Both the position numbers and the translations under genes were made by a program. The notes under the pieces were generated by a model. The model was not told where the DNA came from, made no database searches, and worked only from the letters and a program-made list of their open reading frames with translations. From NCBI RefSeq assembly GCF_021155775.2, contig NC_060237.1, positions 15,088,970 to 15,152,969 of the forward strand: a DNA stretch of 64,000 nucleotides, in the 5' to 3' direction. Of this stretch, positions 33,570-43,900 are shown piece after piece; the first letter of the stretch is position 1, and each line of letters begins with the position of its first letter. This stretch comes from Neodiprion pinetum (taxonomy: Eukaryota > Arthropoda > Insecta > Hymenoptera > Diprionidae).

Positions 33570-33861
33570 TTTTACGGGGTAGAACGCGTAGGCTCCGATG
33601 AGCGGTAATCGAAGCTCACTCCACGCCCAGCCAAGGTGTTATTCGGCTATTATAGGGTCCGTTCACGTCGACTATGCACTCGCGTGCTACAACTCCCAAT
33701 GCAGGAAGTGAATGGAATAGGGAGGGATCGGTTTTAAGGGAAGGTTAACGATTTGAAGTATATGGATGTTTATCATTATCAAGTAGTTAACGCAAAGGAG
33801 TCGGTCGAGGGAAAAAGGTGTGGTTTTGGTTTAGAGAGATCTGTGTTTTGCTTGAGCGCTA
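33570..33861 (-). repeat. G1-type LTR (copy 3), partial
   Basis: It matches the LTR at 14013-14455 in reverse complement from 'acggggtagaa' to 'cttgagcgcta'. The upstream third (minus-strand start) is missing and the sequence passes into a terminal-repeat fragment of the virus-like element. Confidence 0.7.
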
Positions 33862-33874
33862 CAAAGAGTTGATC

Positions 33875-34070
33875 CGTTTATGTTATTATTATTTGAGCGT
33901 GGAGGTGGTCCTTGCTACGAGGGCCCAGCGCCACCGACGATGAGGTCGCCTGCAGCCCATCACTACCGCAGTCGAGGAGGAGCGCGATGCACGCCCTTTC
34001 AAGGTCGTCGCAGGAGCTGTCCTTGATCGGGTAGAAATTACCTCCGGACTTAGAGTCCGGCAAGATAATA
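33875..34070. repeat. Diverged copy of the virus-like element's terminal repeat
   Basis: It aligns with 46674-46860: 'ggtggaggt', 'cgcagtc(g/t)aggagga', 'ttcaaggtcgtcgca(g/a)gagctgtc'. It also follows ATT-rich sequence as in copy A. Divergence is considerable. Confidence 0.6.
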
Positions 34071-34956
34071 TCAATTGAACAAAAAATAAAAACTGAATCA
34101 ATTCACAACAATCGGCTCCACACTCGTAGACCGTGTACTCTTCCATTTCATCAACGATTGAACAGTCCAATGAGCACTGGAAAGCAGTTTCAGCTCTAAT
34201 CACCAACATAATTTATGGCTACGGTGGGTGTAACTATTTCTCACCCCTACACTGTACAATCTAATGTAAAAATATAACTGAAAGCAATACTTTTACAAAT
34301 TACTGCGTTTTGAAAAACATATTGTGGGCCTTGGCGGTAACCAGAAATAGCATAGCATAATCTATACTATTCTATATACGTACGTGGCCCCCATATCTCA
34401 ACAACCAACCTAGCTCTGTAGCCAGATTCCGTAACTCGCTATCGATAATTATTGCTATCGTTAACCAATGCTATCGACGTTTTTCGTTTGAAGTGATTCT
34501 CTACAGCCGTGATCTCGATATTTGTCGGACGGCCGCGTCACTAACTATCGACGAATGTTGCTTAGCTTAACGAGGGCTGAAGAACGCTCGTTCAGGCTTT
34601 AACGTTGTGTTTTATAGTACTACATACATAAGCTACGCGCAATAGGCGCTCTTAGTTAAAGAAAAAGAGTAAGAGGCCATTAAACGGAGTTACAAGAACT
34701 TTCTGTGTCATTGTGAATTAATTTATTTGGTTATTATTACTGAAGTATATTGGCTATAGTTGAGGTAAGTGCCAAGTTTTATGTATTATATATGTTTTCA
34801 TCATTCAAATCAAATGATTGATGCAATGAAATCTGATAACTGATAGGTTATGTTTGTTTATAAAGCATTCCGATGTTTACGCGTCATCCGTGTAAACTTA
34901 TTATGAGGTGTAATACAAGTTGTTTTAAATTTTCAATTCATTTAAATTTTTACAGG
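34071..34956. other. Upstream region of the Harbinger element
   Basis: AT-rich, non-coding. The transposon end probably lies near 34325-34450, but no terminal inverted repeat could be paired because the other end is not seen. A splice acceptor (tttttacag) at 34955 suggests a 5' untranslated intron. Confidence 0.35.
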
Positions 34957-36326
34957 ATGGCAGAGGGTTATCTTGCAATAGATATATCAAACTTAGATTA
35001 TAGAGTTAGGCGTTTAGAACGAACATTAGAACGCAAGTTGATGCGAAGAGAGCAAGACCCATTTGATTTAACGAATGAAGAGTTTATTGAATTATACCGC
35101 ATAAACCTACAACTTGCAGCAGACCTGATTGACACTTTACAGCCTAGTTTACAACGTGTGAGGGACAGTGGACTCTCAGTCCAAACACAGGTATTATGTT
35201 CGCATGCCAATTACCAATTTGCATTTTATTGTGAACTATATTTAGTATTTTCATATGTCAGGTATTAACAGCTGTGAGATATTATGCCATCGGTTGTTAT
35301 CAACGTCCAGTAGGAGACCAGTGGGGTATCTCATTAAGTCAGTCATCAGTAAGCCGGTGCATTCATGATGTCAAAAATGCTATCAATGAACGATTACTAA
35401 GGCCATGGGTACAATTTCCAATGACTCCGGAAGACCGGCAACGAGCAGCATCACAATTTGTCACCGCACGTCAACCATTTCAAGGAGCTATTGGAGCAAT
35501 TGATTGCACTCATGTCGCATTGCTTGGGCCTAGAGAACATGAGGAGGCATATGTTAATCACCATGGATATCACTCACTCAATGTGCAAGCGGTACGATTT
35601 TTAACCGTTATCACGTAGATACGTAGCAAATACGAGTGTAATAGAACACATAACTGTGGATAATGAAAACGTTTTTCATGCAGATATGTGATCCTAACTT
35701 GAAGTTATTAAACATCAATGCACGTTATCCTGGGGCAAGAAATGATTCATACATATGGAGTACATCCCCTGTACGACGCATAATGGAGCATAAATATAAT
35801 CGAGGTGAAAGAACGTTTCTTATTGGTAAGTTGTAACTTGATACTTGTAACATTTATGAATAGCAGTTTTCAACATAGTGATTCATTGATAAATAAATTA
35901 CTCATAATGTTGAATATTTCATCAGGTGACCAGGGTTACCCCTTGGAACCATGGCTGATGACTCCATTACCTAATGAACGAGAAGGAACTCCACGTTTCA
36001 ATTATAATCAATCATTGTGTAGTGCAAGAAACTGTGTTGAACGACTGTTTGGAGTGCTTAAAAGTAAGTGGAGGTGTCTTTCTAAACACAGAGTTTTGCA
36101 ATATGAGCCTGGAATGGCTGGAAAAATTGTTAATGCCTGTGCAGTATTACGCAATATGCGTATTGATTTTGGGCTACCACCAGATATGTATGAGGATCCA
36201 GATGAATATGTGATAAATATACCTAACATGGCGAACATGGATGATGATGACGGCAATAATCTTCCGCCTCTTGCGGTTGCTCGCCGTATTCAGGATCGGT
36301 TAATACATACACAATTTAGATTATGA
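34957..36326 (+). CDS. PIF/Harbinger transposase (HARBI1-like), four exons
   Basis: Exons 34957-35190, 35262-35591, 35684-35825 and 35926-36326 are joined by short GT-AG introns of 71, 92 and 100 bp. They give an open frame of 368 residues, close to the usual family length. Visible DDE elements are GAIDCTHV (first Asp), ARNDSYIWS (second Asp) and SARNCVERLFGVLK (Glu). SQSSVSRCIHDV looks like the DNA-binding helix-turn-helix part. The enzyme cuts and joins transposon ends, usually with a second element-encoded protein (partly seen at 37085-37394). Nothing inside the frame is broken, so it may be functional. The 34957 ATG directly follows the acceptor; 34873 upstream is less likely. Confidence 0.85.
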
Positions 36327-36338
36327 AAGGTATAATGT

Positions 36339-36723
36339 TGTTACGGTGGACGTAGACCATAAGAGGCATAATCTTGGTACGGAGGAACAAGTTACTCTTC
36401 ATCGATTGATTTAAGTTTGAGATTTTGCTGAGCGGAGCGCAGACTACTATGAATGTCAATACACTGGGACTTTTGGGTCCGGCCGATTTTTATATGCTTA
36501 AGATATGCTTACGTACCGCAGTGGAGGTGGCACAAGTCAGGGGTGGTTTTATGTTTTTGTTTTTGGCAAACTCCGTACCACCGACTTGGCTGACGCGGCG
36601 CGTAGGCTATACTCAAGTATACGGGTGTATGGGCCTGCTAGCCGTTTAGGGATAGCGGTACCCTGGGCAAAGGGATGGGTAGTTCTTGCTTGGTTCGCGT
36701 CCGTGAAACCAAGGGATATCACA
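36339..36723 (+). mobile_element. Solo LTR in the Harbinger 3' region, ATGT duplication
   Basis: The 385-bp block starts TGTTACGG and ends ATATCACA, flanked by ATGT at 36335-36338 and 36724-36727. It lies 12 bp after the transposase stop. It shares the TGTTACG start with other LTRs here but is otherwise different. The short open frames inside are not genes. Confidence 0.7.
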
Positions 36724-36727
36724 ATGT

Positions 36728-37084
36728 AATACGACATAATATTGAATTTGGTTTTACGAATTTCAAATAAATTGTAAAATCTGAATAATAATATATGTAT
36801 TTATTATTATTATAAAACTATAATGTGTATTTAAATTTCTTATATATTACTTATTGGTTTAACATTTTAATATTATATTTGTATATCATAAAACGAGTAC
36901 ATAATATCTATATTTTGACTAAAATACGTTTTGGCATTTTGAATTTAAATAATAATTATTCATAAAATCTTTGGTCGATGTTCAATAGTTTGTTGTTTAC
37001 GATGAATTCCTATACTACACTACACGACACTATACTGTACTATTATTGGTAAGTTGGTAACATCTGTGATAGTACTTCTACCAG
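36728..37084. other. AT-rich spacer between the Harbinger genes
   Basis: No coding or structured repeat is visible. It separates the convergent transposase and accessory gene and probably holds both polyadenylation regions. Confidence 0.4.
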
Positions 37085-37394
37085 CTAAGACATGACTTCG
37101 ATTCTCGCTTTTTCATTGTTTGCGTTTTGCACAGCTGCATCAGCTTGCCGTTTCATCGCTTCTGCCAATCGACCCATAGCATCGGCATGACGCTTTGTCC
37201 CTTCTGCCAGTAATTTTTCAGCTTCAGCTAGCATATGCGAAAATAGTTAATGTAAATGAAAATTATCTCATATCATGTAGTCAATAGATAGCAGTTTTAC
37301 TGAAATCACAATCTAACCATCATTGATTGGGCATGTGACTCAGCAATTGCTGCGGACTGGTCCCGTGTAGAAGATAATTGTTCAGGTTGTCTTC
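37085..37394 (-). pseudogene. Harbinger accessory protein, C-terminal exons only
   Basis: The minus strand reads a Gln/Ser/Ala-rich exon (37394-37318) and, after an intron, GTKRHADAMGRLAEAMKRQA and a tail ending EVMS with stop at 37085. Harbinger elements carry a second gene for a Myb/MADF-type DNA-binding protein; position and orientation fit that. Upstream exons are missing because the virus-like element begins near 37480. Splice phases are not fully consistent, so details are tentative. Confidence 0.45.
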
Positions 37395-37702
37395 CTTGAA
37401 ACAGAATAGCATAATTGTTAGTACGTAGTCTATAAGTAGTATAGCTATGAGAGTTCTACTTACAGATTCCTGTTACCGACACTTACCGACATTCTCCCAA
37501 GACTCAAACCCTTTTCCGCGGTGACGTCACAGTCTGCCGTACCGGCTTGAGGTCAAAACCGTGCAACCTTACCGACAGTTGTATCGGTCGAAGGTCAAGA
37601 GGATGCTGTTTCACCGACAATCTTACCGACCGAAGGTCAAAGTCTGTAGTGCTCGCCTGCCAACGGTAGAGGGCGCAGCGGGGGCGAGAACTTTTTTAGC
37701 GT

Positions 37703-37845
37703 CCCACATTCTTTTCCCACGATACGACTGCTGATGTGTAACATTAACCACTCCAAATTCCTTTTCCACGGTAGGACTGCTGATGCGTAACATCAACCAC
37801 CCCCACATTCCCTTCCCACGTTATCAACCACGTGACATTCCAAAA
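37703..37845. repeat. 50-bp tandem repeats near the element's left side
   Basis: Three units carry 'cacattcttttcccacg', 'actgctgatgtgtaacat' and 'aaccac'. Nearby 'cttaccgac(a/c)' is reiterated between 37480 and 37635. Mirrored in C at 63386-63528. Confidence 0.65.
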
Positions 37846-38072
37846 TTAATGGTTCCGAGAATTGTTTTTCACTTACTCGGATGTCGGTTTGATATCCAAG
37901 GTCGACCGATAGCCGCGGTACATTCAAAGCCATGGATCTGCGGTGTTGGGTTACTATCCCTCTGGGAATGCTAAAAGGTGCGCGCGCATACACAAACATA
38001 CGTATTTGATATCAACCACGTGACATTCCGTACCCTCCACCAAATTTCAAATTATGTGGTGGGCGAACGTAA

Positions 38073-38104
38073 TATAAGTCAAAAGTGGAAACTTCATTGC
38101 CAGT
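38073..38104 (+). promoter_or_regulatory. TATA and initiator upstream of the small genes
   Basis: TATAAG at 38073-38078 is followed by CCAGTC at 38100-38105, with the putative +1 A 29 bp from the TATA start. The spacing matches the other promoters of this element. Mirrored in C at 63127-63158. Confidence 0.45.
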
Positions 38105-38125
38105 CTGAAGCTGTTCTTCTTGCAA

Positions 38126-38395
38126 ATGAGAAGTGCTCTGGAACAACAACGTGAATTGAAGAAACGACTAAAACTGCTCATCAAGAATATTGGAGAAGTA
38201 AAACATCTGCTGAAAATCAGATCTGACCTCAATCAACTCACAAGAGATTTTAAGCCCATACAACTCGACAGTAACAATCATGGACTTTTCAAAATTGAAC
38301 GAAGTCGCTCGCCTGGAGACGCTTCTGCCCTTAAAAAAGCTTTCGGACCTCGAAGTATACTTCGAATACCGAGTCAGTGGCGTTCGTCGGGTTAA
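38126..38395 (+). CDS. Small basic helical protein, unknown function
   Basis: ATG at 38126 (another at 38120) gives about 90 residues. The first 50 (LEQQRELKKRLKLLIKN, VKHLLKIRSDLNQL) look like an amphipathic coiled coil; the rest overlaps the next frame and may be meaningless. It could be a leader frame for the gene at 38280. No homology recognised. A mirror copy lies at 62836-63105 (minus). Confidence 0.35.
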   Translation: MRSALEQQRELKKRLKLLIKNIGEVKHLLKIRSDLNQLTRDFKPIQLDSNNHGLFKIERSRSPGDASALKKAFGPRSILRIPSQWRSSG

Positions 38396-38588
38396 CACCA
38401 AATTTGGTGACAAAATCGTTCTGGACTTGGAGGACTCTTTCACGATTTTTCTACCGAACCGACTAACCAAGGCCCTCCAAGAAGATGAAGATTTATTACA
38501 GAAGATGACGACAGCCAGTAAGGAGATACGGTTGCATCTACGCTATCTTGGCGGACCGTACGGTCAACTTGAATTCGTATACGTATAA
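38280..38588 (+). CDS. Small protein, possible ssDNA-binding OB-fold type
   Basis: The frame is 102 residues, intact. VNTKFGDKIVLDLEDSFTIF and LPNRLTKAL followed by a Gly/Tyr strand resemble small beta-rich proteins found with polymerase-B elements in insects, where an ssDNA-binding role would fit replication. The fold is inferred from strand pattern only. An AATAAA-type signal follows at 38638. It is the only complete gene of the element in this window. A mirror copy is at 62643-62951. Confidence 0.5.
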   Translation: MDFSKLNEVARLETLLPLKKLSDLEVYFEYRVSGVRRVNTKFGDKIVLDLEDSFTIFLPNRLTKALQEDEDLLQKMTTASKEIRLHLRYLGGPYGQLEFVYV

Positions 38589-38948
38589 TCTGAGTATTAC
38601 ATTCAAATATCCAGTGTCCTGTGGATGTCTTACGTTCAATAAACAAAAAAATATTTTTTCATTTATCGCCGAACCATCATGTATACCTTTGATCCTATGT
38701 ACGTTTTGTACCTTGTAATTGTATCTAGAATTGAGTCTTAAAATCTAAGAAAATGCTACTCCGAACACCACTAAGCAACGATGGAGGGTTTCGAGCTGCG
38801 TTTGCGTCTTGTAACTGTAATGTGAACTCTACGATGAATTTTGGACGGGTTCAGACAAGACCAGAGTGCAAGGTCGGCCGATAGCTGCGGTAGTATATAT
38901 TCAGAGCCAAGGATCTGCGGTGTTGGGTTACTATCGCTCTAGGAATGC

Positions 38949-39299
38949 AAAACATAACTCGGTTTGACTACAGCTCGGTCAAGGATGGAGAGCAAGGTTG
39001 AATCTTACGTGAGCTTTGTATTGAAAAAAAATTCTCTCTTGAGAGCTAGGGTGAAGGTAAAGGTGTAAAATTATTTTATGAATATTCTTTGAAAAACAGT
39101 TTTATTGAGTACAATTTTCAGAGTACGGTTGACAATTACTTCGCAAAAATAGTACAATAATTCTATTCAACAGTATCATAACCAGGGTGATGTATTCGCC
39201 AGGAATGCGGGACCGTTCTTGTAGACGCTTCTGCGCAGTAACACAAATCGTACACCCTCGCCATCCAAACAGTATGATGATTTTGTAGTCAATTTTGAA
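38949..39299. other. Spacer in copy A
   Basis: No gene recognised. AATAAA on the minus strand near 39103 may end the 39300-39759 transcript. The 73-residue minus frame here covers the decayed end of that gene. Confidence 0.4.
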
Positions 39300-39759
39300 G
39301 TCTGCAAACGTTTTGTGCTGCACAGATTGCGTTGGGTATTGTATGAACGTCGCATCTTAGAGACACAGCTGAAGTCTTTTGCAAGGTTTGGGGCGACGGA
39401 CAGTCAAAGTCCAGCATATCGATGATTTGAACTTTCGGGACAATTTTGAGCAACTAATCTCGTTCTTCTTCTCCTTTTACGTACACGGTTTCAGCTTTGC
39501 ACAACCTGTCTTTGATGGTCCACCCAACTTCCTCAAACGGTATAGTTCCACAGCTCCAAGGTAAATCGTGAAAATCGCGTTCTAACCAAGAATTTTGGCT
39601 TTTGTATTTGACGTCCAGTAAATCCCATTCGTAAGGTGGCTTGAAGAAAAACACTGATGGAAATGCTTCCGAGTAGATTGAAATTATGGCCAATTCTTTC
39701 AATGTGAAGGTATTGTTGAAAGGTCCACGAAAGCCCTGTATGTCAAAGATGAGCTCCAT
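39300..39759 (-). pseudogene. Small conserved gene of the virus-like element (copy A)
   Basis: The frame starts at 39759, eight bases after the initiator, and runs 101 residues (MELIFDIQGFRGPF, FFFKPPYEWDLLDV, WSCGTIPFEEVGW) to a stop at 39454. Homology with relic 1 continues beyond it (MLDFDCPSPQTL, CAAQNV), so the stop truncates a protein of about 150 residues. Function is unknown. Its fixed place after the capsid-like gene suggests a shared role. Confidence 0.6.
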
Positions 39760-39767
39760 CTTTGAAC

Positions 39768-39801
39768 TGTGCGAGATGATGGGAACGGGTCAGCTTTTAT
39801 A
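39768..39801 (-). promoter_or_regulatory. TATA box overlapping the capsid-like gene's stop codon (copy A)
   Basis: On the minus strand TATAAAAG starts at 39801 and contains the TAA stop of the capsid-like gene. CACAGT gives a putative +1 at 39768, 33 bp on. The same layout exists at 47144-47177 (B), 61430-61463 (C) and 737-770 (relic 1). Confidence 0.6.
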
Positions 39802-40606
39802 CCGAATTTTTCACTCCACCAATGAGCGGGTTGTATTCGACAATACGATCGTGAACAATCAAGCAAAACGCCGATGTTCCAGCGGAAAAGTTGGCTTTAG
39901 CTTCAAATTCAAGACGGGTGTCGACAGGTCCGTACTTCAAAGGTTCGTTTTGTTCTGAACAGTCGATAAAGAATAAGGAGACGTCTCGAAGGAATTCACT
40001 TTTTGTCAGCAACGGCTCGGGGTTCTTGTCGTAGTGGGCAGCTTGGAAGTTTGCGTACATCTTGTACAGGAGCGCGTACAGATTACGACTCATGTTGAGG
40101 TTCAGGTTACCGTACGGATAAGATTGAGAGTTTAAAAATAGCTTGACGTCCGTGATATTGCAATGATCGAAATGACTTGCGTTCTTGCCGGTCTTGTTCT
40201 TTCAACTTGTTTGCAAACCCAAAATAAAGTACCGAGGTTTTTCAAGCTGAGTGGAAGTTTTCACAGTCCAAACGTGTTTCGATGTTGTGGGAAGTAAGGG
40301 ATATTCGTACAATTCCCAACTGCGGAAGCTCATCGGAATAGGCGGATCTCTCTTAATGAAATTCAGTAGGTCAACTCTTTTCTGATCCTCAAGTTTCAAA
40401 TACGGTATTAGCCATTCCACTGCGTTGATCATGATTTTGAATTCCTCCTCTTGAGTCTACATGATTGCGTTGACATCAGTTTTTGATCTCGTCAAAATTA
40501 AGTCATGTTTAGCGTTGACAACGATCTTGCGGTATTCTTCAGCGAAACCCAATATCATGCTGATCGGCATCAGTACGTCAAAATTACCCTCGGCATCGGT
40601 TAATTT
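39797..40606 (-). pseudogene. Double-jelly-roll capsid-like gene (copy A)
   Basis: One minus-strand frame covers about 270 codons, interrupted by TAG near 40457 and TGA near 40202. Recognisable blocks are NFDVLMPISMILGFAEEYR, SWELYEYPLLPTTSKHVW, then NLNMSRNLYALLYKMYAN, FFIDCSEQNEPLKYGPVDT and SAFCLIVHDRIVEYNPL. I assign it to the DJR-like proteins seen with Polinton-type elements, whose members form icosahedral capsids. The usual N-terminal portion is absent: a run of 15 T (40604-40618) precedes unrelated leader DNA. Confidence 0.65.
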
Positions 40607-40689
40607 TTTTTTTTTTTCTACATCATCTCTGCAGAGTCGGGAGGGCAATAAAACCCAAAAATTTAGGGATGGCGGGTCGGATAAAGGGC

Positions 40690-40873
40690 GGACCCAGTCG
40701 TCTCTGACGTCATTTTTCCCTCCGAGATGCGCAGAACGCAGTGCGCACCGCATCTCTGACGTAATTTTACCCTCCGATATGCGCAGAACGCAGTGCGCAT
40801 CGTTCCCAAATTCTTGCGATCTATCGGTCTATATACATATAAGCTCAACACATCCGATGCAGACTCGTCAGTC
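40690..40873 (+). promoter_or_regulatory. Intergenic region and polymerase promoter (copy A)
   Basis: A 51-bp tandem duplication (about 40700-40750 and 40751-40800) carries 'tctgacgt' and 'gcagaacgcagtgcgca'. TATAAG at 40838-40843 and TCAGTC at 40868-40873 give a TATA to +1 distance of 32 bp. It lies between the divergent capsid-like and polymerase genes. The initiator and following 'acgtgcaagtc' are conserved in relic 3 (22765-22795). Confidence 0.6.
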
Positions 40874-40935
40874 TTACATAATACGTGCAAGTCAAAAAAG
40901 TTCAACAAAGTTCAGCTTATATCAACGTCAAAGTC

Positions 40936-43900
40936 ATGGCAGTCGAAGCGTATACGGGACTTGCAGAGCAGATGGAGGAGACGTACAATTTGCTGAGAAA
41001 GCAACCACCCGGAGAAGAGAATGACGCCGTCATCAAACATTGGGCTGATATTGGAATTGCGAATATCCAAGTTCTGCGCGATATTTCCATGCAACGAGGA
41101 ACAACCGTTGGTGCGAAAATACGGATCCAACATACGATCACACTCCTGCAATCTTGGGTGACGAAGATCAAGCAGTTGCAGCAGCGCACAGTGGTGATGG
41201 GTGGAAATATCGGTACTCCTGCGGGTGTACAATGGGACGACGTGGATAGCGCTTTTGCCAGCCGAATCAGAACGGGGGTTGTCACAAATCTCCGTCATAA
41301 AAATGAGGACGCCTTTCTGAACGATGTGCAGCGCGTCGTCACCGAGAAGTTGGAGCTGATACTGCGCGAGGAGGGAAATGTGAAGGTTAACCTCATATTA
41401 TCGTGCAAATTTGAAAATGCCAAGCACGAAGAGATCTCCACCGAAGTTAAGAGTTTCAACACCTCCAACGTGGCGATTCTCCTCCCATCAAGCGATATAA
41501 ATGGTTGGTTTATACGTGCACGGGGTGATCTGCAGTCAAAGGTGGAAGATTTCGAGCAGCGCGATTCCGGCTGGAGTCTGATTGAGATCCTTAACATCGC
41601 TGTAAATATCAATCGCTACCAGCCTCTCGCCGCGGGGGCTTCAACATTCGTCGAGCTGCCCCAAGACATTCAACGGAAGAAGGCTGTGGTGAACGTGAAG
41701 AACGAGGACGAAAGATGCCTTCTCTGGTCCGTCATAGCAGCCCTCCACCCGGTCAAGATCAACACCGATAGGACTCCCAACTATCGTCGCTATATTTCCC
41801 AGTTGGACTGTACAGGTATCAAATTCCCTGCTACTCTACATGATGTGAAAAAGCTTGAGAGATTGAATAATTTGCGTATCAATGTATTTGGTATAGAATC
41901 TCAAACTTTTTCGCATCATGCAAAATCAAATTGCATCATGCAAAATCTTCTAATGGTTGAGAGTAATCCGGAAGACGATATGACTAGTGAGTTTGCACCG
42001 AGATTCCACTTTGCTTGGATTAAAGATCTTTCCCGATTGGTGAGCAAACAATTGTCCGTTCATGAACACAAAACGTTTTTATGTGACAGATGTTTGTGCC
42101 ACTTCAGCGCGAAACATGTCTACGACAATCACCGACAAGATTGTATTACGCTAAATAAAGTACGCATGGAGTTTCCCAAGTGTAAAGATTTAGTATTTTC
42201 CAATTTTCGAAACAAAGGCACCGTTCCATTTGTCGTATACGCCGATCTCGAATGTATATTAATCCCTTAACCTGTGGATGAATTTGAAACTCGTAAGACT
42301 TGTGAAATTCAAAAGCACATCCCGCACAGTGTAGCGTACTATGTACATTGCGCGTACGATGAGACTTTATCGAAGTTCCGCGGTAAACGCGGTGTCGATT
42401 GCATAGATTGGTTTATGAAACAGCTTAAAGATTTATCAATTCAAGTCGAGTCACGCATCAAAAACATAATTCCGATGAAGTCTCTTACCCAAGTGCAACG
42501 CGATCGTCACATGCGCGCGAAGAATTGTTATATTTGTGAAAAACCGTTTACCCCTGAGGAGAAAAAGTGTTACGACCACTGTCACTTCACGGGTAAATAT
42601 CGTGGTCCTGCTCATAATCGGTGTAATTTGAATTTCAGAGAGTCGCACACAATTCCAATAGTTTTCCACAATTTGTCCGGTTACGATTCTCACTTTTTAA
42701 TAAAATCCCTCGCGTCAACTTTTCCTGGTAAAATTACACTGCTACCCATAAATAAGGAAAAATATATATATTTCACGAAACGCGTCGATGGAACAATGAT
42801 GCACTTGAGATTCATCGATTCGTTTCGATTTATGGCTAGCAGCATCGATAAACTTTCCACATATTTGACCGATACCGATAAACGCATAACACGCAAATTT
42901 TATAATAACCCGACTCAGTTCAGTTTGATGACCCGCAAAGGTGTTTTTCCCTATGAATACGTCGATTGTTGGGGGAAACTCAATGAACCGCGATTACCTG
43001 CAAAGAAGCATTTCTACTCGCACCTCTGCGATGCAAATATTTCAGACACCGATTAAGAGCACGCGAAAACTGTTTGGGAGGAATTCCATTTAGAGTCATT
43101 GGGAGGCTATTCAGATTTATATTTGAAGACCGATGTTCTTTTGCTTGCCGATATTTTCGAAAATTTCCGCGCTAGCTGCTTCAAAACATACGATTTAGAT
43201 CCGTTGCACTACTACACTGCTCCGGGACTTACTTTTGACGCGATGCTCAAGCATACTAATGTAAATTTGCAACTTTTAGGCAACCCTGAAATGGTGTTAT
43301 TTATTGAAAGAGCCATTCGAGGCGGCGTAGCACAATGTTCCAATCGACACGCTCGGGCCAATAATAGATTCATGGGAAAAGATTTTGATCCAAACAAAGC
43401 GGAATCGTATCTCATGTATTTTGACGTGAATAACCTGTACGGTGCAGCTATGAGCGTGCATTTACCAATCGGTTCGTTCGAGTGGGAGTATCAGCACATC
43501 GATATAACGAACCACCCGGACGATTCGCCGATCCGCTACCTTCTGGAGGTAGATTTGGACTACCCTGTGGAACTCCACGAGAATCACAAAGACTTACCTC
43601 TTTGTCCCGAACATTTTACTCCTCCAGGTAGTAAAAATGCCAAACTCGCGACCACCCTTCACCCCAAAACAAAGTATATATTGCGCTATAGAAATTTGAA
43701 ACAGTGTTTGAGTTTAGGATTAAAAGTAACGAAAGTGCACAGAATTTTGAAGTTTGCACAATCTCCATGGCTCGAGCCTTACATCACGCTCAATACAGAC
43801 ATGCGCAAGCGGTCTAGGAATGAATTTGAGAAAAACTTTTACAAACTCATGAATAACGCTGTGTTCGGCAAGACTATGGAGAATGTGCGAAATCACAAAG

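Larger units (their letters stand above)
25143..33861 (-). mobile_element. Ty3/gypsy element G1 with flanking LTR copies
   Basis: Right to left on the minus strand: 5' LTR (33570-33861, partial), primer-binding-like stretch, gag, protease, RT/RNase H, an acidic and macrodomain-like segment, a Pro-rich stretch, integrase, env-like remnant, two 125-bp repeats and a second LTR copy (25143-26425). Both LTR copies have the orientation expected for a minus-strand element. Multiple frameshifts and two substituted catalytic residues show it is inactive. Confidence 0.75.
37896..38948. repeat. Direct 76-80 bp repeats flanking the small-gene cassette
   Basis: 37896-37971 and 38868-38948 share 'ggtcg(a/g)ccgatagc', 'ggatctgcggtgttgggtta' and 'ggaatgc'. 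They bracket the two small genes at 38126-38588, which could mark the cassette as inserted or duplicated. Confidence 0.65.

Noticed and set aside
36425..36729. Two overlapping 74-residue frames
   Set aside because: They fall inside a solo LTR and resemble nothing known.
40461..41024. 187-residue plus-strand frame across the promoter (and its B and C copies)
   Set aside because: It crosses the capsid-like gene antisense, the promoter and the polymerase start, and contains a Phe run from the T homopolymer.
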